DNA of 64,000 nucleotides from Phycisphaeraceae bacterium (GTDB lineage: Bacteria > Planctomycetota > Phycisphaerae > Phycisphaerales > Phycisphaeraceae): contig JADZCD010000053.1 in NCBI GenBank assembly GCA_020851735.1, positions 28,112-92,111 of the forward strand. Direction: 5' to 3'. The notes under the pieces are model-generated. The model saw nothing but the letters and a program-made list of their open reading frames with translations. It ran no database searches and was not told the origin of the DNA. How positions within the stretch are numbered: the stretch's first letter is position 1; each line of letters begins with the position of its first letter. A program made the translations under genes and the position numbers. Positions 15,001 through 30,000 of the stretch are shown one piece after another.

Positions 15001-18000
15001 TTTGGCCACGCTCGATGAGCCGATCTACGACATGGCGTTTGATTCCTCCGGCTATCTGTGGGCGACCACCGGCGGCGGACCGCTGGTGCAGCTGGATCCG
15101 CAGACCGGGCAGATCGTCGCCCGCTACGGCGAGGGCGTGAACCTGGGGCTGGCGGCCGATCCGAATTCCAACAAGCTGTATGTGTCGACCAGCGACGGGG
15201 TGGAGATTTTCGACACCGCGACGCGGCAATTCAGGCCCTTTGCCTCGACGCGCGTGGACGGGCTGGCGCTCGGACCGGACGGCAGATTGTGGGCCACGAC
15301 CTGGCCGGACGGCGGCGAGGTGGTGCGGTTTGACGCCTACGGCCGGGTGGAAGTGATGCTCAGCCTTGAGCAACCGGCCGAAGGCCTGGCCTTTGGCCCG
15401 ACGGGCAGCGCGTACGAAGGGTTGCTGTTTGTCAGCCACGAATCGGGCGGCGCGATGACGCTGGTGGACTTAGCCTCGCGGCAGACGATCCAAATCGCCA
15501 CCGGCGGAACGCGCGGCGACTTCCTGCACTTTGGGCGTGACGGCCGACTGTACCTGACGGCCTCCGGACAGGTGGACGTGCTGCAGCCGGTGACGCCGCC
15601 GCACGTGGTGGCCATGACGCCCGTGCCCGATTCAACGCAGGCGCCGGTGGTGCACACCGCCCAGTTGATTTTTGACGCGGACATGCTGACTTCCTCATCC
15701 AGCGCGGCAGGCTCGGTGCTCAATCCGGCCAACTTCGTGCTCACCAACATAAACACGGGGCGGGCGGTGACGATCGGCTCGCTCTACTACGACGCGGCCA
15801 ATCGCGCCCTGCAATTGGGCTTTGAGTCGCTGGGCTCGGATACTTATGAATTGCGGGTTATGGCGGCGGTCACCAGCGAACTGGGGATGGCGCTGGGACA
15901 GGATTATGTGGCCCAATTTACGGTCTTCAGCCAGCCTTGGGCGGAAATTACGCCGCAGATCGTCAACACCCGTTCGGATCGGGCGGCCGGCACGATTTCC
16001 TTCGACGTGACCGTGACCAATCCGATGACTTACACGCTGACCAGCCCCCTGCGGCTGATTTTTGACGGGCTGGTCGGGTCCACGGCGTCGCTGCTCGATG
16101 CCGGCGGGCAGACGGAAAATGGCGCTCCGTACATCGATCTGCCCATCGGCGGCACGGGGCTTCTGCTGCCAGGGGCTACTTCGGGCATTTTGACGGTGAC
16201 GATCAGCAACCCGGATTGGGTGGCTTTGGACCTTCAGCCGCGGGTGCTGGCGGCGATTCCCGCCAATCAGCGGCCCGTGTTCAACTCCACGCCGTCCGTG
16301 CTTGGCGCGGTTCAGGAAAGTTACGTTTACCAGGCTCTGGCGATCGATCCGGACGGCCCGGCCGTCCAGTTCGCGCTGGTGAATGGGCCGCGCGGCACGA
16401 CGCTGGATGGGCGCACGGGGCGATTGGACTGGGTGCCGACGGTTGAGGACGACGCGACGACTTATTTTGAATTGCGGGCGTATGACAACAGCGGCGGATA
16501 CACCACGCAGCTGTGGACGGTGAACGTCACGGGCGTAAATCACGCTCCCGTGCTGCTGCCGATCGCTGATCGCACGCTCAGCGAAGGGCAGTTACTGGAA
16601 ATCCCGATCGGCGGATTTGACGCCGACGGCGATGCGCTGATCTACGGCGTGGATCACCTGCCGGCGGGCGCGACGTTTGACGCGGAAAACAACACGCTGC
16701 GCTGGCAGACCGACGGACAATCCGCCGGCCGGTACAGCAGCCTGACGGTGTGGGCGTTTGACGGCGTAGCCAAGGTTGAGCGGACGTTTGAAATTCTGGT
16801 CTTAAACGTCAATCAGGCTCCGCAGCTTCAGCAGCCCCAGGGCATGACTCTTCGCGAAGGCCAGACGCTGCGGATTCAGCTGGCAGCCACGGACGCGGAC
16901 GGCGACGCGATCACCTACAGCTCGCCGAATCTCCCGGTCGGGGCGACGTTGGTGCCGGAAACCGGGCTGCTTCTCTGGACGCCGCGGTTCGATCAGCACG
17001 GCACTAACCGCATGGACCTGGTGGTCAGCGACGGCAAGCTGAGCAGCACGCGGTCGGTGGTGATCCAGGTGCTCAACGTCAACGGGCAAGTGACCTTCGG
17101 AGACGTGGGGCAGTGGGTGGTGTTTGAAGGCCAGGACGTCATGATCCACCTGGGCGTGGACGATCCGGACCATCCCACCGGCACGTCGATTCTGCTGCCG
17201 GACGGCACGATCGACAGCGGCGGCCTGGAACCGGCCCTGACCTGGAGCCACAGCGTTCTGCCGCAGGGGGCGACTTTTGACACTCAGACGGGCACCTTGA
17301 AGTGGACGCCGACCTATCAGCAGGCGGGCGTTTACACGATCAACTTCACGGTTCTGGATGACGGCGACGGCACGGGCACGAAGACCACCGACAACACCAC
17401 ACTGACGATCGTTGTCCGCGACGCCAACGGCGTGCCGGTGGTGGAAGCCATCGCCAATCAAACGGTGGAGGCCGGCCACAGCCTGACGATGACTGTTCAA
17501 GCCAGTGATCCGGACGGCGGGGCGATAACGATCAGTGCCGACAGTCTGCCGAACTTTGTGACGCTGGTGGATCAGGGCAACGGCAAGGCGCTGTTGACGA
17601 TCCAGCCCAACAGCGTGCAGGGCGGCAACTACACGCTGACCATCCGGGCCACGGACGACGGCAACGGCGATCCGGAGGCGATCCTAAGCGGCAGCGCCAG
17701 CTTCGTGCTCACGGTGCACAGCCCCAACGCCCAGCCGCAGTTCCAGCCGCTGGGGGACAAAGTGGCCCTGATCGGCCAGGAACTGGCGTTTGAAGTATGG
17801 GTCAGCGACCTAAACGAAGATCCGCTGGCGTTCGCGGCCGTGAATCTGCCGGCCGGGGCGTCGCTGATTCCCACCACCGTGTACGGAAAAGCCATGTTCC
17901 GCTGGACGCCCACCACGGCCGGCGTGTGGACCATGACGCTCAGCGTGCACGACAGCGGCAACGGCGACAGCGCTCAGATGCTCACCGACAGCGTCACCCT

Positions 18001-21000
18001 GAGCATCGTGGTGCGGGCGACCAACACCGCCCCCCTGCTCCTGCCGGTGGGCAATCGCCAGACCAACGAAGGCCAGACGCTGACGTTCAACCTAAATGCC
18101 ACGGACGCCGACGGCGATCCGATCTGGTATGAAGCCACCGGGTTGCCGGTGGGTGCTAAGCTCGATCCCCACACGGGCGTCTTCACTTGGACACCCAGCT
18201 TCGACCAGGCCGGCGTGTACAACCTGCGTCTGACCGCCACCGACGGGCAGCAGGCCAGCAGCGACGACATCACCCTCACCGTGGCCCAGACCAACCGTGC
18301 CCCGCAGATGACGGTGCTGCCGGGCATCAGCGGACGCGAGAATCTGGCCCTGCGGTTCACCGTGGTCGGCGGGGACCTGGACAACGATCCGTTCAGCTAC
18401 TTTATCGACAGCCAATTGCCCACCGGCGCGACGTTCGATCCGAGCACCGGCTTGTTCGCCTGGACGCCGGATTATGAGCAGGCCGGCGTGTATATCGTGC
18501 GTTTTGGCATCGTCGACGCGCATGGCGCCAAGGACGTAACCGAGGCCCGGATTGAGATCGTCAATTCCAATCGCCTGCCGGAGTTCGATCCCTACAGCGA
18601 TCACGTGGTGCTGATCGGGCAGTTGTTCAGCATGATGTTCCCCGCCACGGATCTGGATGCCGGCACGACGCTGACCTACGCGGCCGTGGGGCTGCCCGAG
18701 GGGGCCACGCTTGATCCGGCCACGGGCAAGATTTCCTGGCGGCCCACCGGCGCTCAGGAAGGGGCACACAGCATCCGCCTCTTGGCCAACGACGGCCTGG
18801 GCGAAAGCAGCGTCAATCTGATTCTGGTCGCTTCCTATCAGCCGATCACTCCGGACGTGCTGATTGAAATGACGCCCAGCTTCCCGTCGCCGGTCGGCCG
18901 CAGCGTGATCATCCACGCGGCCGCGGGCGGTATCGCGGACATCGCCACGCTGGTGCTGCTGGTTGACGATCAGCCCTTGACGCTCGACCCATACGGACGG
19001 GCCCACTTTACGCCCACAGCCGCGGGCCATTACCGCGTGACCGCCCGCGCCACGGACGTGGATGGCGTGGTGGGCATCGCCACGGCCGACCTGAAAATTC
19101 GCGATCTGACGGATATCGCGGCGCCGGAAGTCGAAATTCTTTCGCCCAGCCAGGACGGAGTCATCACCGCCCCGACGATCGTGACCGGCCGGGTGCTGGA
19201 TGACAATCTGGATCGTTACGTGCTGGAGCTGGCTCCCCTGGGCAGCGAAACGTTTACCCTGCTGGCCGAAGGCACGGCCGAGGTGAACGGCGCGACCCTG
19301 GCGACGATTGATCCGTCGCTTCTGGCCAACGGCGCTTACACCCTGCGCCTGACCGCCACTGACATGGCCGGCCGGACCACCAGCGTGCTGCGGGTGATTG
19401 AGATCAACACCCATGCCAAGCCGGGCAACATCCAGCAGACGGCCACGGACCTGACGGTGACGTTGGCGGGCTTCCCGTTGAACTTTACCCGCGTTTATCG
19501 CGGCTATGACAGTGAATCCGCTGGCTCCCTGGGCTATGGCTGGCATCTGGCGGGGTTTGATCCGCGGATCACCACCAACCTTGCGCCGACCGGTCTGGAA
19601 GCACTCGGCCTGGGTAAGGCGTTTGAACTGGGCGCCCGGCTGTACCTGAATCTGCCTGACGGTTCGCGGGCGGGATTCACCTTCAGCCCCGTGGCGGTCT
19701 CCTTGGGCGGCAAGACGGTGTATCGCCCGGCCTGGCAGGCGGACGCGGGTGTGACGTATCAGCTGCGCAGCGCCGACGCCCTGCTGGAACGAATCGGTGA
19801 CGGCTTCTATCAACTGGGCACGGGACTGCCGTACAACCCGACGGCAGGTCGTTTCGGGCCATTCGATTACACCCTGACAGCGTCCAACGCCACCGTTTTC
19901 GCCTACCGCACGGACGCCGGGCTGGTGCGAATCACCACCGCGGCCGGTGCCAAGCTGCTGGTGACGGATAGCGCGGTGATCGGACCCGACGGCAGCCGCG
20001 TGGAGATCCGCCGCGACAAACTTGGACGCGTGACGGAACTGGTCGACCCGCAAGGCGGAAGAATCGTTTACAGCTACGACGCGGCCGGCAACCTGGAGGC
20101 GGTTAACGATCTGCGCCAAGGCTCGCGAACCTGGTACGACTACAGCGGGTTCGGCCCGCGGCAGATGCTCGCCAGCGTGATCGCCCCGGCCGGGCAGACC
20201 AGCCAGAGCTTCCGTTATGACGCCCAGGGCCGACTGTTGGGTATGGAGGTCATCGACAACGTTCTGGGCTCTGGCATCGAGTATCTGAACCTCTCCCAGG
20301 CCGGCCACCTGGCGGCGGGCCAGACGCAGCGCTGGGCCATCCGCCTGACGGATCTGGAAGCCACCGGCACGGGCACCGCCCGAACGACGCTGGGCGTTGA
20401 AATCCGCGGCTTAAACGGCTTTAACCCCGCCGCGGCCACGATCGTGGGGCAAAACGCCGGCTGGACAGCTGGGCAAGCCGGTCAAAGTCTGGCCCTGTTT
20501 ACCATCGCTCAGGGCGGGGTCTTGATCATCGAAGTTCGCGGGGCCGACATCCAGGCGGCCGGCGATTATCAGCTGGAAATCTACCTGGCGGCCGACGTCA
20601 ATCGTGACGCGCGTGTGGACGGCCTGGACGCCACGCTGCTGGATGCGGCCCTGGGGTCCAGCAGTGGCCAGCCGGCCTATGACCCCTACGCCGACGCCAA
20701 CCGCGACAGCCACGTGGATGCCGCTGACCACCTCTACCTGGACGCCAACTACGGCTTTGCCGCCAACACCGCCCCCAGCGCGCTCAACGGCTCGGCCGAG
20801 GGCTTGCGCGGCTTTGCGGTCAGCGTTGATCTTGCTCCGTTGGCGGCTGATCCGCAGGGCGACAAGGTTTACTTCGCCCTGCGTAATGTCCGCCACGGCA
20901 CCGTCCGGCTCGCCGGCGACGGCCGCACCGTGGTGTTCACGCCGGAGGCCGGCTATGTGGGGCAGGCGGGCTTTGAGTTCGCCGCCGACGACGGCAGCCT

Positions 21001-24000
21001 GACTTCCGCCTGGGCAACGGTGAATATCGACCTGGTCGCCGCCACGCTGCAAAGCATCCAGCTATCGCCCAAAGACCCGGTGCTGACCGCCGGCGCCGTG
21101 CTCAATCTGTCGGTCATCGGCGTTTACGACAACGGCCTGACCGTGACTCTGCCCGCCCAGATGGTGACGTTCACTTCCACCGATCCCTCGGTGGCGGTGG
21201 TCACCAGCATTGGTTCGGTCTGGGGTCTGACCAGCGGCGTGACAATCATCACCGCTTCGGTGGACGGCCTGACCGCCGCCACGCCGATCACCGTGGGCGA
21301 TCCGGGCGTGCTGGCGGCCATCGAGTTCTATCCCACCAGCTACACCCTGGCGACCGGCGATACACGGCAACTGATCGTCCGCCAGCTTCAGCTTGATGGC
21401 TCGGTGGTCAATCTCTCCGCGGCGGCGGCCGGTTCTTCCTACTTTGTGATGAACGGCGCGATCGCCACGGTCAGCGGCGACGGCCTGCTGACGGCAACCG
21501 CCCTGGGCGATACTTTGGTGACGATCATCCACGGCGGCCAGAGCGCGGTGGTGCCGATCAGCGTCAAGGCTGCCAGCGTCGGGCCCACGACGGTCGGCAA
21601 TGAAGGCGGGATCGTGGCCAACGCCAACGGCTTTACCGTGGCGGTGCCCGCGGGGGCCTTGCCCGAAGGCACGCTGGTGACGCTGACCACGCTGTCGGAA
21701 GCTCAAATGCCCATGGCCATGCCCGGCGGATTCACCTTCGGCAGCGCCTTTAACCTGCAGATGAGCGGCCAGCGGGCGGCGATCGGCCTGGCGGTGTCGG
21801 CCCCCGCCCCGGCCGGTTCGCAGCCCGGCGACCTGCTGGTGATGTTCCGCCCCGGCAAGTTCCTTAATGAATTCGGCCAGCTGGTGGACGGCTGGGAAAT
21901 CGTCGATCGCATGGTCGTCGGCAGCGACGGCATCGCCCGCACCACTTCGCCGCCCAATCCCTCGCCGACCTGGGAAGGCATGTTGCTGCTGGCGGCGGCC
22001 CCCTCCGGCGTGGCGGCATTCGCGGTCGCGGCCACGACGGCGATGACCGTTCAGGCGGCTAAAGCCACTTACACCGAAATCTACGTGGATCCGAAGAACG
22101 GCCAACCTTACTTCTCCTGCCCCGGCCTGTTCTGGGACTTCTGGGTGCCGCTGCGGCCGGCGGTGGACATCACAAAGGTAGCCCGCGTGGATCCCAGCGG
22201 GACGATGAGCGTGAAGACCCTGAATCTGGCGTTGGCTGATCCTTCCCATACCGTGGTGGTGGATCTGCCGGCCCCCACGCCCAACGACCGCACCGTCAAG
22301 ATCACCAGGACCGAAGTGGAATACACCCCCACCGGGCCGGTGCTGAAGATTTTTGGCAGCGGCTTTGAGCAAGGCCAGACCAGCCTTTACGAAGTGGTGT
22401 TCTCCAGCCAGCAGGCGGCCCTGCAGCCGACGCCGGTCATTCCCGAAGAACCCTTGACGGCCATCCGCGATCCGGAACAGACCGGCGAGCTGGAAGAAGG
22501 GCTGGTCTACCGCTACTACGAAGGCTCGTGGTCCAAGCTTCCCGACTTTGCCCACCTCACGCCGGTGAACATGGGCACGGTGGACAAGATTGATCTTACG
22601 CCGCGCCTGCGCGACGATAACTTTGCCATTCAGTTCAAGGGTTATTTTGAAGCCACCGTCGACGGAACCTACACCTTCTCCCTGCGGTCCGACGAGGGCA
22701 GCCGGCTGCTGATCGGCTCACGGGTGGTGGTGGACAACGACGGCCTGCACGATGTGACCCTGGCCACGGGAAGCATCAACCTCAAGGCCGGCCGGCACGC
22801 CCTCACCGTGGAGTATTTCGAGAAAACCGGCGCTCAACTCCTGGACGTTCAGGTGGCCGGCCCGGATACCAGCGTTCCGGACGACATTCCCGACCATCAG
22901 CTGTATCAGCCCGGCATGTTGGCTGCTCTGCCCCAGGAGGGGCTGGAGATCTATCGTCCGGAAATCGTGGAAGTCACCGACACGTACATCAAGATCAAGC
23001 CGCCCACCACCGCTTCCATGGGCAACGGCTACGTGAAGGTCAACAAACTGGTCACCGACTATAAGCAGGAGCCCGGCGGCGGCTGGGTGGAGCAGGTCGT
23101 GCTCTCCACCGGCGGGACCATCTGGGATGTGCGGCCCAAAGATCCGCCGTATTACGTCTACGTCGTCAATCAGGGTAATGCCTACGCGAACAACGGCGGC
23201 GAGAGCGTCACCGTCATCGATCCGCGGCTGATCGGCAACGCCGACTACGCCAACGGCGTGATCGCCCGCATTCCCGTGGGCCACAATCCCACCGACGTGG
23301 CGGTTTCGCGCGATGGGCTGCTGGCTTTTGTCACCAACACCGGCGATGGCACCATTTCGGTGATCGACACCGTCGCCCTGCGTGAAATCGACATGGATCC
23401 GCTCACGCCCGGCCTGCAGCGCATCGCCGCGGGCAGCACGCCGGGCGTCCCTGACGCTCCGATCTGGGGACACCCCAATTACATCGCCCTGCACCCGACG
23501 TTGCCCTACGGCATCGCCACCGATCGCACCAGCGGGCGGATCTTCATCTTCAGCTTCACCGGCAAGGAAGCGACCACCGTGGACGTGGCTGGCGACGTGC
23601 CGGTGCTGGGCCTGACGGGCCTGGATTTCTCGCCCGACGGCCAATTCGTCTACGTCGCCAGCCCCGGCCTTTCCAGCTGGGCCGGCACGGACGACGTGGC
23701 CGCCTTCGGCTACCTGTTCGTGTGGGACACCTTGGCGGGCAAGACCATCGCGGTCATCGGCGGCCTAAAGAAGCCCTTTGGCGTCACGCGGGCGCCGCGC
23801 ATCGACCTGCCCTACGTGGGCGTGGCCAGCCGGGGCAGCGAAAGCGCCGGGTATTCGGTGATCAACATCAACAAGCAGACGTACCAGCTGCGCCTGGCCA
23901 GCAACCTGCGCGGCAAGGAAGGCGCCCTGCCGGCCGGCTGGCAGATCGGCTCGAGCAAACTGGCCAGCGTGTGGAACAAGCTGTTTGACATCAACTCCGC

Positions 24001-27000
24001 CGAGGCCATCGCCTACGATCGCACGGGCGACTACGCCTACGTGCTCTTCAACAACACCTTTGAACAGGGCGACCCGGCCCGCAATCCGTTCTACGGCGCG
24101 GGCGGCAACATCGGCATCGTCCGCGATCCTTTCGACAAGACCAACGCCGCCTACATCGCCGCCACGGCCATGGCCCCCTTCTCCTGGCCCGATGAAATCA
24201 CCGTCGATCCCTTTAACCGCTATCTCTTTGCCACCTACAAGGGCCTAAACGCCGTGGCGGTTTACGATCTGACTAAGATCCGCGCCGCCCTGGACCTGAT
24301 GGACGCCTACTTCCCCGACGGCTGGGAAGACTACATTGACCGCCCGCTGGACGACTACATCGCCTTCATCCTCGGCTCCACGCCGCAGTCGTTCTTCGCC
24401 GAGTATGACAAGATCTTCACCGGCTACGTCAACAAGGCGCCGCTGAACTTAAGCCTGATCAACACCAGCACGCTCTATGAGCAGTTCGACCGGGCCCGCA
24501 AGGACTTAGGCGACGGCAAGCTTCTGGTGGCCATGATCGGCTCGGGCAAACTGCCCAGCGGCATCGCCAGCGCCCCCGAAGCCCCGCCGGACCTGGTGGC
24601 TGTCAGCGTCAAACTGATCGACGACTCCCCGTCCACGACGGACCAATTGGAGATCACCTACGACATCTGGGGCAAGGAGCCCACCAAGTCCGTCGTGCTC
24701 GCGGTGCACATGTCGATGATGGGCGTGCTCGATCCGTCCCTGCTGACCACCCCCTTCTACACCGTGGAATTAAGCGGCGATGACCTGACCACCCGCCAGC
24801 ACACCATCAAGGTGCCTTTGGGCAAGGAACTGATTGCCGGCGAGGACATCACCTACGTCGTGCAGTTGGACTACGGCAACAAGATCACCGACGAAGCCTC
24901 GGAAACCAACAACACCATGGTGTTCGAGATTCCGCCCCTGGGCGTGACGGCTGAGTTCGACGGCGACCCGTCGCCGACCGTCTTCGGCCAGTACATCCAG
25001 GGCGTGGAACTGCAGAACATCATCCGCATCAAGGCTTCCGACGATCTGGTGGACCCCAGCACGGCCGTCAAGGAAGTATTTGTCAAGATCGCCGACGAGG
25101 ACGTCACCCTGACGTACCACGGCGGCGGCTACTGGTCGTTTGGGTACGACATGGGGGTGTTCGAGGAAGACACCACGATGACCGTGGAATACGTCTTCCA
25201 GAACGACACGCACGATCAGAAGGAATTCACCTTCGACGTCCTGCTGCCGCCGGACTGGGTCAACCCCGAAAAGCAGACCGGCGATCCCACGAAGGCGGAC
25301 ATTCAGTGGAACTCCTCCGGCCAGGGTTACTACGAGATCGTCACCCAGACCATGGCTCCGGGCCTGGACGCGACGGTGCCGCAGTCCGTGCCGCTGATCG
25401 GCGGGCGTCCGATGCAGGCGGCCCTGGGCTACTTCTACAGCTTCCTCTTCGACCTGACCGGCACCGCCACCCAGCAGCGCATCGGTCCGGCCCTGGTGGG
25501 CAACCTGCTGGGCAACGCCTTCTCCCTGCGGCTGCCGATGCCCAAGAGCGGCACCGTCACCACCGCCCAATTGGCGGACCTGATTTCCACCAACGTGACC
25601 AACGCCTTTAAGGGCATTAAGAATCTTTACGATCCGCGGCCGGAGAACAGCATCCGCCCCGGCTTCCTGGAGAACAAGTTCAACGAAGCGGACAAGACCC
25701 TCCAGGACAACAACGGCGGCAACGAAAGCTGGACCAACCTTCCGCCCGGCACGGTCTGGCAGCGCAATCGGCCCGGCTATGAGCGCAACAACTTCGGCGT
25801 CACGACCCACGACGGCATCATTCCCACCAGCCTCGAGGACATGGAGCGGGCCAACAGCGTCAAGCCCGACGTGGTCAGCGAGCTTAGCTACGAGTGGTCG
25901 GACCTGACGATCAACAAGGACCTGACCATCGCCGACTTAGGCGGCGGATTCACCTTCGCGGCCACCTTCAAGAAGACCGTGCCGCTGATCGCCGTGTCGA
26001 CCATTCTCGCGCAGATCGGCCCGTGGGTAGGCGTCACGGTGGGGGCGGCTCTGGAAGCTGAGCCCTCCATCACCTTCAAGCTCATGGTATCTCCCGTGGG
26101 CGGAATGCTGACGCTCACCAGCGGCAGCGTCACCGGCGCCTTCCAGATCACCGGCAAGGGCAATATTTCCGCCAAGGTGCTGCTGGGCTTGGCCGGGGTC
26201 ACCGGCGAACTGGCTATCTCCGGCGGCGCCCAGCTGGAAATGAAGGTCAAGTACGACTACGGCAGCAACAAGCTGTCCCTAGACCCCTCCAGCGGCTGGA
26301 CGTTCCCGTTTAAGATCGGCGGGAAGGTCGAGGGCCAGGTGGCCTTTGAACTGGCCAAGGCGGATCTGTGGAACTTCCAGCTCTTTAGCACCAGCGACTT
26401 GTGCGGAAGCCCGTTCCAATATGAAGGGCCCAAGAGCGCGGTGAACATCACCGGCATGGGCTCCTCCACCGATTGGCTGCCCTCCGCCGACCTTTACGAG
26501 CTGAACAACGGTTACGACGCCGCCGCCAATTTAGGGCCTGTCAACGGCACTTTGAACGTGGCTGGCCTTACCCTGCACGACAGCGCGGACAGCGATTACT
26601 TCCGCTTCCGCACGCTCGACGCCGGTGGCAGCGGCCATCAGGTGTTGCTGAGCTGGACGGAAGACAACGCGGTGTTCGACGCCCAGTTGCAGAACGCCTG
26701 GGGCACCACCGTCAGCCAACTGCAGGCCATCGACGCCCACAGCGGGCGCTTTGACCTGGCGGACCTGCCGGCCGGCGAGTATTACCTGGTCGTCCGCAAC
26801 GGCCAGGAGCCGGGCTTAAGCTACAGTCTGGCCATCACCGCTCCCAGCACCGATCTGGCGGCCATGATCGGCGAAATTGAGCTCAGCACGCAGGGCATCG
26901 AGGTCGGCCAGCCGATCACCGTGACCGCCACCATCCGCAACGGCGGCGCTAAAGACGCCGGCGAAACCGAAGCACGCCTGGTCTTCAGTCGCGACTCCCT

Positions 27001-30000
27001 GATCGACGACAACGACGGCAATCTCCTGCCGATCCTCAAGATCCCCGCCTTGGCGGCTGGGCAATGGTGGAAGCAGAGCTTCACCGTCACGCTGCCCTCG
27101 GAAGTCACCGGCCGGGTCTACATCGGCGTGCTGGCCGATCGCCGCCAGGACATTGAGGAAATCAACCTGGCCGACAACGAAGCCGTCCTGCCGCTGACCG
27201 TCGCTCTGGCCGCTGATGCCCTGGAACCCAACGACACCGGCTACCGGGCCAAGAGCCTGGGCGGCTTGGTGGCCACCATCGTGCGCGACGGCCTGAACAT
27301 CGCCGCCTACAGCGACAGCGACTGGTTCAAGTTCGACCTGCCGCAGATCGGCACGGCCGAGGATTACATCCTCGTGGAACGCTATGACGGGACCGGCAAC
27401 GTCTGGCTGTCCCTGGATGACGCCATCGGCACGCGCGTGCGTGATAACAACCCCGACCCGCAGACCACCGGCGACGGCACGGGCCGCATTAACCTCGAGG
27501 GCCTCCAGCCCGGACGGTATTTCCTCCGCGTGCACGCCTTGGCGGAGGAATCCTTCACTTACACGCTCTCGATCCACAGCGCCACCCGCGCTGGGGCTGA
27601 TTTAAGCGTGGATTACATCAACGTCGAGCCGGACCTGTTCCCCGGCAGCACGCAGACCGCCCAGGTGATGCTGGCTAATTACGGGTCCACCGCCGCCGCG
27701 AACTTTACCGTTCAGTTGGCCATGTTCATCGACGGCACGATCTACAACCTCGGCCAGCCGGTGATGGTCTACCAGTTGGCCGCCGGTCAAACCGTGGCCG
27801 TGGCCGTGCCGTTCACCGTGCCGAACATGCCGCTGGATCGCTTCTTTAATTTCAGCGCCACCGTCGATTACGCCAACACCGTCACGGAACTTAATGAAGA
27901 CAACAACGTGAACTGGCTGCCCGTGCTCCTAACCGCTGAACCGGACGCCGTGGAAACGCTCGAAGCCGTGCATGGCGAGATCAATCTGGGCCTGGTGCAA
28001 GGCGACTTTACGCAAGCGGACATGAACCTGCACAGCTTCCGCGATCAGGACCTGTTCCGCTTCCGCCTTGGCGCCGCCGGCACCAATTCCGACGAGGTCC
28101 GCGTGCAGACCACCGCCGGAGCGGATATCCGCGTCACGTTGTACGACACGACGATGAATCTGATCGGCAGCGCAGCCACGGACGACAGCGGCCTGGCCCA
28201 GATCAGCCTGAATAACGTGGCGGCCGGCGAATACCTGTTGCTGGTTGAAAATCCCCAGATTCTGACCCATCCGGATTACACGCTTGCTATCCACGCCCCG
28301 CAGCCGGCGGGAACGAATCTGGTGGCCTATGACCTGACTACCGCCGCCGCCCTGCTCTCCGGCGACAGTCTTGACGTGACCGCTCACTTGGCCAATCTCG
28401 GCGATCAGCCGGCCGGGACGTTTACCTTCCGCTACGTGCTCTCCACCGACGCCACGATCAACCTGGCCACCGCGATTTCCTTAGGCGGGCCGATCACGGT
28501 CACGAGCTTGGCTGCCGGGCAAGTGGTCACCGATCAGCGCACGCTGGACTTCTCGGGCATCGCGGCTGGTTCCTACGTCCTGGCGGTGGTAATTGATGCC
28601 GGGCAAGATGTCGCCGAGACTGCCGAATCCGACAACATCGCCACGGTGGGCTTAATCCGCCTGCCCGCAGCCGACGCCAGCGAGCCAAACAACGCCAGCG
28701 CAACCGCCGTGGACCTGCCCTTGACCGCCGGGCAAGCCACGCTGACGGGCCTGACCATTCACGCCCCCACCGATGCCGACTGGTTCCGCATCACTCTGCC
28801 CGGCACCGGCGGCGACCACGACAAGATCACCCTGCAACGGAATACCGACGACGCAGCGCTGATGCTGGGCATTTTTGATGCCTCTAACCACCTGCTGGCC
28901 CAGGCGACTGCCACGCAAGGCGCTGTCAGCCTCTCGCTGAGCACCCTGGCGGCGGGCGACTATTACCTGAGAATCATCGCCGCTTCGACCACCGGTTTTA
29001 ACAGCGATTACAGCCTGACCATCGACGCCAGCGAAGCCGACGCGGCAGTCTCGACCGGCAGCGGCTCCGCGCACGCCTTAAATGACGGCCCCTACGTCAC
29101 CCCGCAGGCCAATCCCTGGCTGACCCAGGACGATTCCCTCAGCAGCCTGTGGGCCCAGCTCTTTGGCCCCCGCACGGAGGGCACCTCGTCAGGTGCTTTA
29201 GGAAATCAGCCGACGAGCGATGCTGGCCAAGCCCTCTTCGCCTCCGCCTCTTCCACCGCCTGGACATCCGCCTGGGTCACCCGCGGCAGCGCGACGGCAA
29301 GCGACGATCATCTGTCCCTCCTCGATGGCGATCAGCACTTGGCCGGCGTCCGCCGCACGTTCGCCATCACCCAGAGCGGGTCGAAGCTGCGGTTTACCAT
29401 CGTCACCGCCGCCTTAAGCGCCAACGGCCTCAACCCGCCCGACGCCCTGGAAGTCGCCCTGCTGGATTCGGCCAGCGGCGCAGCCCTCATAGGCGGCGTG
29501 GGCCTGACCAATACCGACGCTCTCCTGAACATTCAATCCGACGGCCAGGCCTACTTCTCTTCCACGGTCACGCTCAGCGGCGTCACCGCTTCCGGCCAGC
29601 AGGTCAATCTCGCCCAGGCCCTGACGGTCGAGATCGACTTAAGCTCCCTGGCTGTCGGCAGCTCCTTTGACCTTTACGTGGACCTGTTGGGCTTCGCTCC
29701 GCACGACGCCCAGATCGTTGTGGAGAGCCTCCAGATCACCGCCCCCACCAATGATCAGACTCCGCCCACCGTGGTCAGCACGATCGTGCAGGACTTAACG
29801 CTCATCGAGCGTTCGTATGTCGACCGCCTGTCCATCCGCTTCAGCGAGGACATCAACCTCCTGCAGCTGATCGCCGACGGCCGCATCACCTCCGCCTTCA
29901 CCCTGACCAATCTGGGCATGAACGCCGACGTCGACGCCGACCAGCCGATCGTGCTCAGCGTCAGCCAGTTCCAATATAGCGCCCTGACCCACACGCTGAC

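Noticed and set aside
18092..20308. A 738-codon open frame on the minus strand under the Ig and RHS-like part
   Set aside because: Same shadow composition; the plus-strand frame has clear domains throughout.
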